6,245 nucleotides of DNA from Campylobacteraceae bacterium UBA1877 (GCA_002352945.1 DDHL01000001.1:8594-14838); one strand, 5' to 3'. Positions 1 through 6,214 are shown, counted from the first letter of the stretch. Numbers and translations: made by a program. The notes: generated by a model not told the origin, from the letters alone.

Positions 1-6
1 TGTGTG

Positions 7-1008
7 CTATTCATCAACCCTCCATTTTAATGTTTCGCCCGCAAACATTGGCACTACATCACCATATGAGTTTGCAACTTCCATTGGCTCATTTATGAGA
101 CTAATCTCTTTTTTTAGAGGCTTAATATTGTAGATTTTACAAGCATTATCGCTCACAAACGCCTGCAAATTTTCAAGTGCATTTCTAACTTCAAAAAGCT
201 GTGCTAAAGCCGGCAAAGCCAAAGGAGCAGTAAAAATTCCCGCCGCACAACCGCAACTCTCTTTTGCATGGATTGGATGGGGAGCTGAATCTGAGCCAAA
301 CATCACCTTTGGATGAGCTGACGTTGCTGCTTTTAAAAGCGCTTCTCTATCTTCGGGACGTTTAGCAATCGGTTTGCAAAATAGATGGGGTCTTAACACC
401 CCTCCGGCTACCTCATCTAGGGTAATGTATAGATGGTGCAAAGTTATGGTTGCAAAGAGATTATCATATTTTTCAAGAAGCCCAACGCTATAAGCTGTGG
501 TAATATGCTCCATTATAATTTTTAAATTTGGGAATGCTTTTGCTAGCTTAATATAGGTTTTTCCAAACTCTTTTTCCCTATCCATCACAAACCCGTCGCT
601 CTCGCCGTGAACACAAAGCGGAATCTCAAGTTCACTCATAACTTCAAGTACAGGAGAGAGGGTTTTAATATCCATACTTTTAACTCCCCCATCAGAATTT
701 GTTGTAATCCCCGATGGATAGAGTTTAATAGCTGTAATTTTATCTCTATTTTCCTCCAAAAACTCCCTTGTATAATCGTTTTTAAAAAAGAGAGTCATAT
801 AAGGCTCAAAAGAGTCATCGCCGCACGCTTGTAAAATCCTCTTTTTATACTCCATAAGAGCTTTTTGAGTTGTAATTGGCTCAACAAGGTTTGGCATTAT
901 AAGTCCGCCTGAAAAGTATCGTGCGCTCCAAGGCGCTACATTTTTTAGCATCTTACCATCGCGAAGATGAAGATGCATATCTAGTGGGGACTTGATTGTA
1001 AGCTGCAT
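7..1008 (-). CDS. pyrC: Dihydroorotase, class II (PyrC)
   Basis: The product is a 333-residue cytosolic zinc enzyme that interconverts N-carbamoyl-aspartate and dihydroorotate, the third step of pyrimidine synthesis. Seen in the sequence: the metal motif HLHLRDG with H12, H14 and R16; K95 in IKLYPSG, the position of the carboxylated bridging lysine; H134 in VHGE; H168 in MEHI; and D240 in GSDSAPH. Order, spacing and length match class II enzymes such as E. coli PyrC (348 residues), and all metal ligands are present, so it should be active. An upstream TTG at 1038 would add ten residues, but the ATG at 1006-1008 has a strong AAAGGAA ribosome site six bases away and begins MQLTIKSPLDMHLH, so I chose the ATG. 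The TTG also overlaps the promoter -10 box. The gene is transcribed alone from that promoter as far as the window shows; what follows its stop is outside the window. Confidence 0.96.
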   Translation of the reverse strand: MQLTIKSPLDMHLHLRDGKMLKNVAPWSARYFSGGLIMPNLVEPITTQKALMEYKKRILQACGDDSFEPYMTLFFKNDYTREFLEENRDKITAIKLYPSGITTNSDGGVKSMDIKTLSPVLEVMSELEIPLCVHGESDGFVMDREKEFGKTYIKLAKAFPNLKIIMEHITTAYSVGLLEKYDNLFATITLHHLYITLDEVAGGVLRPHLFCKPIAKRPEDREALLKAATSAHPKVMFGSDSAPHPIHAKESCGCAAGIFTAPLALPALAQLFEVRNALENLQAFVSDNACKIYNIKPLKKEISLINEPMEVANSYGDVVPMFAGETLKWRVDE

Positions 1009-1014
1009 ACTCTT

Positions 1015-1020
1015 TCCTTT
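1015..1020 (-). promoter_or_regulatory. Ribosome binding site deciding the pyrC start
   Basis: The minus strand reads AAAGGA, followed by six bases and then the ATG at 1008-1006. It lies downstream of the in-frame TTG at 1038, so it rules for the ATG start and a 333-residue product. Confidence 0.8.
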
Positions 1021-1037
1021 AAGCCAATTGATGCTCA

Positions 1038-1046
1038 ATTATACCA
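1038..1046 (-). promoter_or_regulatory. pyrC promoter, extended -10 box
   Basis: The minus strand reads TGGTATAAT, a perfect TATAAT with the TG of an extended -10. Transcription would start near 1031, giving a leader of about 22 bases that holds the ribosome site. No -35 hexamer is evident, which is usual for the main sigma factor of Campylobacterota. Confidence 0.75.
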
Positions 1047-1100
1047 AAGAGTGCTCTAAAACTTCTTTTAATAGTCCAATGGATAATTTTTATTTAATTG

Positions 1101-1137
1101 ATACTTATATTAATAAATTAAATATATTTTTAAGTAT
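1101..1137. repeat. Spaced inverted repeat ATACTTA / TAAGTAT
   Basis: ATACTTA at 1101-1107 and its exact reverse complement TAAGTAT at 1131-1137 have centres 30 bp apart, close to three helical turns. The right arm overlaps the -10 box of the superoxide reductase-like gene. The DNA here is very AT-rich, so chance is a real alternative. Confidence 0.3.
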
Positions 1138-1140
1138 AAT
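1135..1140 (+). promoter_or_regulatory. Promoter -10 box of the superoxide reductase-like gene
   Basis: A perfect TATAAT preceded by T-rich DNA (ATATTTTTAAG) and no recognisable -35 box. The start of transcription would be near 1147, leaving a leader of about 39 bases before the ATG at 1186. Confidence 0.75.
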
Positions 1141-1155
1141 GATATTAAAATATCA
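1140..1155. promoter_or_regulatory. Candidate operator: perfect inverted repeat at the transcription start
   Basis: TGATATT-AA-AATATCA is a perfect 7-2-7 inverted repeat that shares its first base with the -10 box and covers the expected transcription start. A protein bound here would block initiation, so a repressor site is the natural reading. Each arm differs at one base from the arms of the Fur-type 7-1-7 box TGATAAT-N-ATTATCA, but the spacer is one base longer. A Fur/PerR-family repressor is therefore only a suggestion. Confidence 0.5.
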
Positions 1156-1173
1156 CTGTTTCGTAACTCAAAC

Positions 1174-1180
1174 AAAGGAG
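1174..1180 (+). promoter_or_regulatory. Ribosome binding site of the superoxide reductase-like gene
   Basis: AAAGGAG lies five bases before the ATG at 1186-1188. This is a strong site and fixes the start so that the twin-arginine signal is at the very N-terminus. Confidence 0.8.
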
Positions 1181-1185
1181 AAAAA

Positions 1186-1611
1186 ATGGAAAGAAGAGAT
1201 GCGATTAAAACATTAGCTGCTGCTTCACTAGCAATTACAGCTGCAAACGCTTATGACGAAAAGCTCATAGTCAACACAAATGACTATGAATTTAAAGACC
1301 CTCAAAATCCTACAGATTATGAGTTAAAACATACTCCAGCAATCTCTATTAAAGATGCCGATAAAGCCGGCTTTAGTCTTGTAGAAGTTACCGTTGGTCA
1401 AAAAGGAATTATCCATCCAAGTGTAGATAACCACTGGATCTATCAAATTGAACTATTTGCAGATGACAAAAGAGTTGGCATTGTAGATTTGGAGCCATCA
1501 GTATCGCGCGGATATTTGGCTGCTAGGGTTCAATTAAAAGATGTTAAAAAACTGCGTGCAATTGCCCGCTGTAATCTACACGGAAACTTTAGCTACACAG
1601 TTTCAGTTTAA
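1186..1611 (+). CDS. Tat-exported superoxide reductase-like protein (desulfoferrodoxin family)
   Basis: This 141-residue protein belongs to the one-iron superoxide reductase family, which reduces superoxide to peroxide. Seen: H49 in KHTPAI, H77 and H83 in HPSVDNHWI, then C129 and H132 in ARCNLHGNF, which together are the complete His4-Cys iron site with family spacing. The catalytic lysine position is K48. The usual glutamate just before it (EKH) is L47 here, with E46 one place earlier. The N-terminal rubredoxin-like iron domain of two-iron enzymes is absent. The start ERRDAIK plus a hydrophobic run and ANA|YD looks like a twin-arginine signal with a cleavage site after residue 22, so the folded, iron-loaded protein should be sent to the periplasm; most characterised members are cytosolic. 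No electron donor gene is adjacent. It has its own promoter and possible operator. It is not SoxY, since there is no C-terminal GGCGG. Family is firm; enzymatic activity is inferred. Confidence 0.88.
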   Translation: MERRDAIKTLAAASLAITAANAYDEKLIVNTNDYEFKDPQNPTDYELKHTPAISIKDADKAGFSLVEVTVGQKGIIHPSVDNHWIYQIELFADDKRVGIVDLEPSVSRGYLAARVQLKDVKKLRAIARCNLHGNFSYTVSV

Positions 1612-2384
1612 TCTATATTTTCGGGGGAAGGGGAGTTTAAAAGGGAGTTAAAATCGATCTTTTCAAGCACGTCGCCATGAGTTGTATCTTGTAGCTTTAC
1701 ATGTAAAGATAGATTGTTAATAGCTTTTAGCAAATTTGCAGTGTGAAAGTTGGGCACAACTTTATCGCCAATTACCTCTATAACGCTCACTTTTGATTGA
1801 ACATTTGCAATGCATTGAACACTTTCAAATGGATGTTTTATGAGCCAATCTATTGGGAAAAAGGGGTACTTTGCTTTTGCAATCGCCCTAATTGAATCAT
1901 ATGGCGTAATGAGTATCAGATGAGAAACCTTACGTTTTGATGCTAAATAGGCCCCAACTCCGGTTCCTAAACTGCGACCAATTACTGTTACATCTTTGTC
2001 TTTGGCGTGAAAATCATAGATTGCTAAAGCATCTTTAAAAAGGGCCTCTTGGCTTGGCTTATGGCTAGATTCTCCATAGCCTCTATAATTATAAGCAACA
2101 ACTTCAATGTCTAAATCTGGATCAAGATAGGTAAATATTTTTGTGGCATCATCAGCATTGCCTCCAAAATAGATGAGAAGTTTGCTGCTATTTTTGGGGC
2201 GTCTTTTGCCAATAAGCTCAGCCCCATCTTTGGTGTGTAAAACGGCTCTTACACACCCTTTACATGTAAAGGGTTTAAAATTTGCATCTTTTAGGTTAAA
2301 TATAAAGCTCTCTTGAGCAAAGTAAAGATATGCTAAAGCGCTTCCATAAAGGGTTGCAATCAGTAGTATTGATTTTGAAATCAC
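1608..2384 (-). CDS. Membrane-anchored alpha/beta hydrolase
   Basis: A 258-residue serine hydrolase of the BEM46/YfhR-like group; the substrate is unknown. Residues 3-23 form a hydrophobic N-terminal anchor without a clear cleavage site, so the catalytic domain probably faces the periplasm. Seen: YFGGNADD at 72-79 (the HGGN-like oxyanion region), YNYRGYGES at 98-106, the nucleophile elbow GRSLG with S138, the acid D207 in GDKVVP and H236 in THGD, a complete triad in the right order. A CKGC pair (C41, C44) sits just before the core and is unusual. The start is GTG; a GAGG about eleven bases upstream lies inside the end of the P-II gene, and only 3 bases separate the P-II stop from this GTG, so the two are probably translated together. 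The stop overlaps that of the convergent superoxide reductase-like gene. The gene contains two copies of one palindrome. Confidence 0.88.
   Translation of the reverse strand: MISKSILLIATLYGSALAYLYFAQESFIFNLKDANFKPFTCKGCVRAVLHTKDGAELIGKRRPKNSSKLLIYFGGNADDATKIFTYLDPDLDIEVVAYNYRGYGESSHKPSQEALFKDALAIYDFHAKDKDVTVIGRSLGTGVGAYLASKRKVSHLILITPYDSIRAIAKAKYPFFPIDWLIKHPFESVQCIANVQSKVSVIEVIGDKVVPNFHTANLLKAINNLSLHVKLQDTTHGDVLEKIDFNSLLNSPSPENID
1695..1708. repeat. 14 bp palindrome, copy 1
   Basis: CTTTACATGTAAAG is perfectly self-complementary and lies in the 3' part of the hydrolase gene, read there as codons TTA-CAT-GTA-AAG (Leu-His-Val-Lys). The same 14 bases recur at 2258-2271 in another frame. Confidence 0.6.
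2255..2274. repeat. 20 bp perfect palindrome containing copy 2 of CTTTACATGTAAAG
   Basis: ACCCTTTACATGTAAAGGGT is perfectly self-complementary over 20 bases and its core is identical to the palindrome at 1695-1708. On the minus strand it is read CCC-TTT-ACA-TGT-AAA-GGG (Pro-Phe-Thr-Cys-Lys-Gly), a different phase from copy 1. It encodes the start of the CKGC motif. Confidence 0.65.
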
Positions 2385-2387
2385 TAC

Positions 2388-2737
<350 letters not shown>

Positions 2738-2757
2738 AGCTTTTGATGGCTCTAACC

Positions 2758-2763
2758 ATTGTA
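2758..2763 (-). promoter_or_regulatory. Probable P-II promoter -10 box
   Basis: The minus strand reads TACAAT, one base off TATAAT, with T-rich DNA (TTTTTTG) further upstream. A start near 2751 would give a leader of about 25 bases containing AAGGAG. If correct, the P-II gene can be expressed separately from the response regulator gene 72 bp upstream. Confidence 0.45.
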
Positions 2764-2802
2764 GCATGTTTTTTCTTACAAAAAATCTCTATAAAATGCT
2801 AC
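2761..2802. repeat. Inverted repeat between the regulator stop and the P-II promoter
   Basis: GTAGCAT at 2761-2767 pairs with ATGCTAC at 2796-2802, which includes the response regulator stop codon. Between the arms the minus strand has TTTTTT-GTAAG-AAAAAA, able to form an inner A/T hairpin. No U-run follows the stem, so it is not a standard terminator. The left arm overlaps the P-II -10 box, so an operator or a weak attenuating structure is possible. Confidence 0.4.
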
Positions 2803-3449
2803 CCAATAAGCTCAGTCTTTTTAAAGCGATATACCTTATTTTTTACCTTCTCTAAAATTCCAGCACTTATCATCTGCTTGAACATATTTACAACGGTGGG
2901 CTTGCTTACATCAAGCGCTTCCATAATGTCATAATATGAGCCGTGAAAAACGTTATCGCTGTCACAATTTTCTACAATATATCGCAAAATAGCAATCTTT
3001 TTGCCACCAACAAGCTTAGAGAGCGCTTCTACGACATGAGAGCATCCTTCAAGTTCACGCTTTTGAATATGGGGCAAAAGGGTATTGTAAGTTGTATTGA
3101 TTAAATCTTTAATATTAATCGGCTTTGTAATAAACCCATTTACTTGTAACTTAATTGCATCTAATAGATAATTGGTTTCCGTAAAGGCTGTTGTAATAAT
3201 TGCTGGTATATGGCGCTGCTCATTTCGTAAAGTTTTTAGCATGGTTATGCCATCCATATTTGGCATCAATATATCAGTAATTATTAAATCAACCTCTCTT
3301 TCGGATGCAATCTTTAAACCAATCTGCCCATCTTCGGCCACGATAACCTCTTTGACAAAATCGGCCAAAATCATTCGAGTCTGCTCTCGAACACTCTCTT
3401 CGTCTTCCACATATAAAATCACACTATCTTTTAAACAATTTAAATCCAT
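2799..3449 (-). CDS. Response regulator with winged-helix output domain
   Basis: A 216-residue two-component regulator, the partner of the kinase encoded just upstream. Receiver domain at about 7-125: acidic pocket E15/D16 in VEDE, phospho-acceptor D59 in ITDILMPNMDG, switch T87 and K109 in TKP, all present. The C-terminal part at about 145-212 reads as a winged helix: YYDIMEALDVSKPTVVNMF as helix-turn-helix, then AGILEKVKNKVYRF as the wing. This is unlike the OmpR, NarL or NtrC output domains and more like RepL/MarR-type winged helices, so DNA binding is inferred. The kinase stop and this start interlock in ATGATG; AAGGA lies 7 bases before the second ATG (3449) and only 4 before the first (3452), so I chose the second. 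Starting at 3452 would add one Met. An in-frame ATG at 3503 has no support and would overlap the kinase by 55 bases. Confidence 0.9.
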   Translation of the reverse strand: MDLNCLKDSVILYVEDEESVREQTRMILADFVKEVIVAEDGQIGLKIASEREVDLIITDILMPNMDGITMLKTLRNEQRHIPAIITTAFTETNYLLDAIKLQVNGFITKPINIKDLINTTYNTLLPHIQKRELEGCSHVVEALSKLVGGKKIAILRYIVENCDSDNVFHGSYYDIMEALDVSKPTVVNMFKQMISAGILEKVKNKVYRFKKTELIG

Positions 3450-5053
3450 CATAACTTCCTTTGAAGAGGTTTTGCTAGGATGCATATTTGAATGACTGCA
3501 CATTTTTCATAAACTGCTCCATTTGAAAATTTATGGGAAGCATTAAAAGCGCTGATTGTTCCATGCATCTGCTTTTCAATAATTTGTTTGGACATATAAA
3601 GCCCAATTCCCGTACCACTTGCTTGATGTTTAGTAGTAAAATATGGATCAAACATGCGATCAAGTACAGTTTGGTCCATACCACCTCCATTATCAATTAC
3701 ACTTATAATACAACCTTTATCACTTCCATCGATGCTCACTTCAATAAGGCGCTCTTTGTCTTGGCGCATAAGGGCATCTTTTGCATTTGAAAGTAGATTC
3801 ATAATCACTTGTGAAAATTCATTGGCAAATCCTAAAGCCTCATAATCAACACTCCCTACTAAAATAATTTTAACTCCATCTTTTGCATAGAAATTTTTCA
3901 ACATATCTACTGAATGCTTGATATTTTCCCAAACCGAAAAAGGCTGTTTCTCCTTTTCTGGCCGAAAAAAATTGCGAAAATCATCAATTGTTTTAGACAT
4001 TGTATTTGCTAGCATCAAGCCTTCATTTACTTGAGAGTCAACAAAATCTTTATCAAGCTTTCCTTGCATCTGTTTGATTTGAAAACTTTGAATAAGTACG
4101 GTTAAAGCATTTAATGGCTGTCTCCACTGATGCGCGATATTACCTATCATCTCCCCCATAGCTGCAAGGCGGGATTGGCGGTACATTATCTCATCTTTTT
4201 GGCGGCTTTGTTTAATCTCTTGAGCAATTCTGCGCTCTAAGCCTTGATTTAATTTAACAAGCTCTTTGGTCTTTTCTTTGACCATATTTTCCATGTTTGT
4301 ATATAGCATTCGGATGTTTTGCAAAATTATCATAGCAAAGAGTCCTGCACAAAAAATAGTACCAACAACCCCAATAACAATCCAGCCAAAAGTGCTTATA
4401 TAAACCCTGTCAGTTCGTTTTTTACCATCATTGGCTGCTTCAAGCGAAAAGTTAATAAGCTGAGTTAGATGGATATTAACAGAGTGGATACTTGGATAGA
4501 GTTCATCTTGAAGTAGTAAAAAAGCTTTTTCTTGTTGCTGGTTATCGAGGTAATAAAACATTTGATTTAAAATAATATCAATTTTATCTATACGATCCCT
4601 TGTTTGGGCCATTAAATCATCTTTTAAAGTGGGCTCTTTTGGGCCATTATCTTTTGGAATCACTCCCCAATCCCTAAACATTTTAACAATCCAGTCACTC
4701 TCATCAATATCTACACTCTTTTCATATTCATTCCAGTGCCTATGGATAAGCTCTTGGGCTAAACGAATAATTGTCTTTCCATCTTTGACGCTAATTTTAT
4801 ATATTTCAATATCACGTAAAGTATCCAAAATATTTACCGTATAAACATCTTTTAGGGCTTCAAGCTTGATAATTGGAACTGTATGCTTTAAATAGAGAAT
4901 ATCAAACTCATTTTTTATACGATTTAAGCTTAAATGGGCAAAGCTTCCAATAAAAAGCATTCCAGTTAGCATGGTTAAAATAAGCAAGCTCGTCTTTTTT
5001 GCGACACTGAGCTTATTAACTGATTCAATAAAGAGTTTAACTATTTTATTCAT
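3449..5053 (-). CDS. Sensor histidine kinase with helical periplasmic domain
   Basis: A 534-residue inner-membrane kinase that phosphorylates itself and then the regulator encoded next. Layout: membrane helix about 21-43; a mostly helical periplasmic domain about 44-220, reminiscent of four-helix-bundle sensors; membrane helix about 222-245; a charged coiled-coil linker about 250-295, with no clear HAMP domain; the H-box at 298-315 with H308 in AHQWRQPLN; N-box NLLSNAKDAL with N423; DNGGG at 454-458; FDPYFTTK at 468-475; and GTGIGL at 480-485. All catalytic elements are intact. The ATG at 5053 lies inside the end of the binding-protein gene (8-base overlap); a TTG at 5068 would add five residues but has no ribosome site. 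The 3' end overlaps the regulator start. With the binding protein in the same operon, the periplasmic domain probably receives that protein's signal, although direct ligand sensing is possible. Confidence 0.93.
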   Translation of the reverse strand: MNKIVKLFIESVNKLSVAKKTSLLILTMLTGMLFIGSFAHLSLNRIKNEFDILYLKHTVPIIKLEALKDVYTVNILDTLRDIEIYKISVKDGKTIIRLAQELIHRHWNEYEKSVDIDESDWIVKMFRDWGVIPKDNGPKEPTLKDDLMAQTRDRIDKIDIILNQMFYYLDNQQQEKAFLLLQDELYPSIHSVNIHLTQLINFSLEAANDGKKRTDRVYISTFGWIVIGVVGTIFCAGLFAMIILQNIRMLYTNMENMVKEKTKELVKLNQGLERRIAQEIKQSRQKDEIMYRQSRLAAMGEMIGNIAHQWRQPLNALTVLIQSFQIKQMQGKLDKDFVDSQVNEGLMLANTMSKTIDDFRNFFRPEKEKQPFSVWENIKHSVDMLKNFYAKDGVKIILVGSVDYEALGFANEFSQVIMNLLSNAKDALMRQDKERLIEVSIDGSDKGCIISVIDNGGGMDQTVLDRMFDPYFTTKHQASGTGIGLYMSKQIIEKQMHGTISAFNASHKFSNGAVYEKCAVIQICILAKPLQRKL

Positions 5054-6200
5054 CAGGATATTTCCCAATTACTTTAAAGGCTTCTTGCCTAAACTGTGTG
5101 ATGTAGATATCTTTTAAGCACATACAATCACTATCTAACCGCTTAGCTAAACTCTCATCAAAAACATCTTTTGAAATATTTTTTAAAAGCTTGATAAAAT
5201 CTTTTTTGCTAAATGAAGGCCCAACTTTTTTAAAAATCGACACTACTGCAACTGCGGCATAGTAGCCCTCCAAAGAGGCAAAACCAATAGATGAGTCTGG
5301 ATAGTATTTGGCCATAAGTCTTTTATGCTCTAAAACATCTTTTTCATCTGACCACGGAAGAGGAACCACTTGAGAAAAGAGTAGATTTTTTGCACTGCAT
5401 TGCAAATCAATCATCATAGTCTGGGCTGAAGCAAAGGATAAAATCGCCTTTGTAGCATCTCCTAGCTGCGTATCAAGAGACCTTCTTATAAATTCAACTG
5501 TAGGTTTAGCCGCTCCAATTATCACAATTGCATCGGGATGAGATTCATTTAACTCATAAATTGCATGTCCCACTGCTAGTGTATTTCGCTTATAACTGCC
5601 CTCTCCTGCAATATCCATTCCCCTTTTTCGCAACTGCTTTTTGAGTGAACGCAATCCTGTGTGGCCAAAACTGTCATTTTGATAAAAAGCAGCAATTCTT
5701 TTATGTCCTTTTTTGTCAATCAAGTAGTGAAGCAAAGCTTCAATCTCCTTATCATACCCTTGGCGGATATTAAAAATCAATGGGTTTTTGGGGTCTCTTA
5801 AAAATTTCGCACCAGAGACTGAAGCGAGCATAGGAATGTTATTTTCAACAGCAATTGGCAGAGCCGCTTTTGAGGTTGGGGTTCCAATAATTCCAAAGAG
5901 TGCAAAAACTTTCTCGACTTCAATTAAGTTTTTTAAATTCTCTTCAGTAATTTTAGGCTCATATTTATCATCTTTTATAATCAATCTTATTTTTCGCCCA
6001 TAAACTCCACCCTCTTCATTTATACTTTGAAAATAGGCGTTTGCACCTCTGTAAAAATCCATACCAAGTTGTCGCAAATCTCCCGTGAGTGCAGCAGACA
6101 TTCCAAGCCTAATCTCATTATCACGGTAGAGGCTAAAATATCGCAATCCCATCCAAAGGGCTAGGATAAAAACCGGTAGTACAAAAAGTGCTTTTTTCAT
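5046..6200 (-). CDS. Membrane-anchored LivK-type periplasmic binding protein
   Basis: A 384-residue type I periplasmic binding protein of the branched-chain amino acid/amide family (Peripla_BP_6-like). Seen: MSAALTGDLRQLG at 34-46 at the first lobe, GANAYFQSINEEGGVYGRKI at 52-71, ALFGIIGTPTSKA at 100-112, the NIPMLASVSG stretch at 121-130, and FYQNDSFGHTG at 172-182 at the hinge. Residues 3-22 are hydrophobic after MKK, but no Ala-X-Ala site or lipobox cysteine follows (RYFSLYRDNE), so the protein may remain tethered to the inner membrane. No permease or ATPase gene is nearby; instead a kinase and regulator follow with overlapping ends, which argues for sensing rather than uptake. The ATG at 6200 gives a proper signal/anchor start, but no ribosome site precedes it. 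The frame stays open to the window edge without another ATG, GTG or TTG. The ligand cannot be told. Confidence 0.88.
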   Translation of the reverse strand: MKKALFVLPVFILALWMGLRYFSLYRDNEIRLGMSAALTGDLRQLGMDFYRGANAYFQSINEEGGVYGRKIRLIIKDDKYEPKITEENLKNLIEVEKVFALFGIIGTPTSKAALPIAVENNIPMLASVSGAKFLRDPKNPLIFNIRQGYDKEIEALLHYLIDKKGHKRIAAFYQNDSFGHTGLRSLKKQLRKRGMDIAGEGSYKRNTLAVGHAIYELNESHPDAIVIIGAAKPTVEFIRRSLDTQLGDATKAILSFASAQTMMIDLQCSAKNLLFSQVVPLPWSDEKDVLEHKRLMAKYYPDSSIGFASLEGYYAAVAVVSIFKKVGPSFSKKDFIKLLKNISKDVFDESLAKRLDSDCMCLKDIYITQFRQEAFKVIGKYPDE

Positions 6201-6208
6201 GATGATGA

Positions 6209-6214
6209 TATAAT
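6209..6214 (+). promoter_or_regulatory. Possible divergent promoter -10 box reading off the right edge
   Basis: A perfect plus-strand TATAAT with CTTTTTTC about 12-20 bases upstream, the arrangement expected of a Campylobacterota housekeeping promoter. The only ATG after it in the window (6225) meets a stop after five codons, so any gene served would begin beyond the edge. Confidence 0.4.

Noticed and set aside
992..1216. Open frame of 74 codons on the plus strand across the pyrC-superoxide reductase spacer
   Set aside because: It starts inside pyrC antisense, runs through the promoter DNA and overlaps the real gene start in another frame; there is no ribosome site and the translation is typical of AT-rich noise.
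1186..1611. SoxY-type sulfur carrier, suggested by the Tat signal, small size and phylum
   Set aside because: SoxY ends in a GGCGG-type carrier motif; this protein instead has the His4-Cys iron ligands of superoxide reductases.
1623..1645. G-rich plus-strand runs (GGGGG, GGGG, GGG) just after the superoxide reductase-like stop, as a possible quadruplex or pause site
   Set aside because: Only three G runs of three or more are present, so a stable quadruplex is unlikely, and the bases are explained as codons of the SPSPE tail of the hydrolase.
2743..2934. Open frame of 63 codons on the plus strand over the P-II promoter
   Set aside because: It is antisense to the end of the response regulator gene, has no ribosome site and resembles no protein I know.
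3450..3503. Longer response regulator starting at the ATG at 3503
   Set aside because: The extra 17-18 residues (MCSHSNMHPSK...) are not receiver-like and overlap the kinase gene in another frame; the ATG at 3449 has the ribosome site.
4603..4649. Direct repeat TTTGGGCCATTA at 4603-4614 and 4638-4649 in the kinase gene
   Set aside because: About one 12-base repeat pair is expected by chance in a window this size, and the copies encode unrelated residues.
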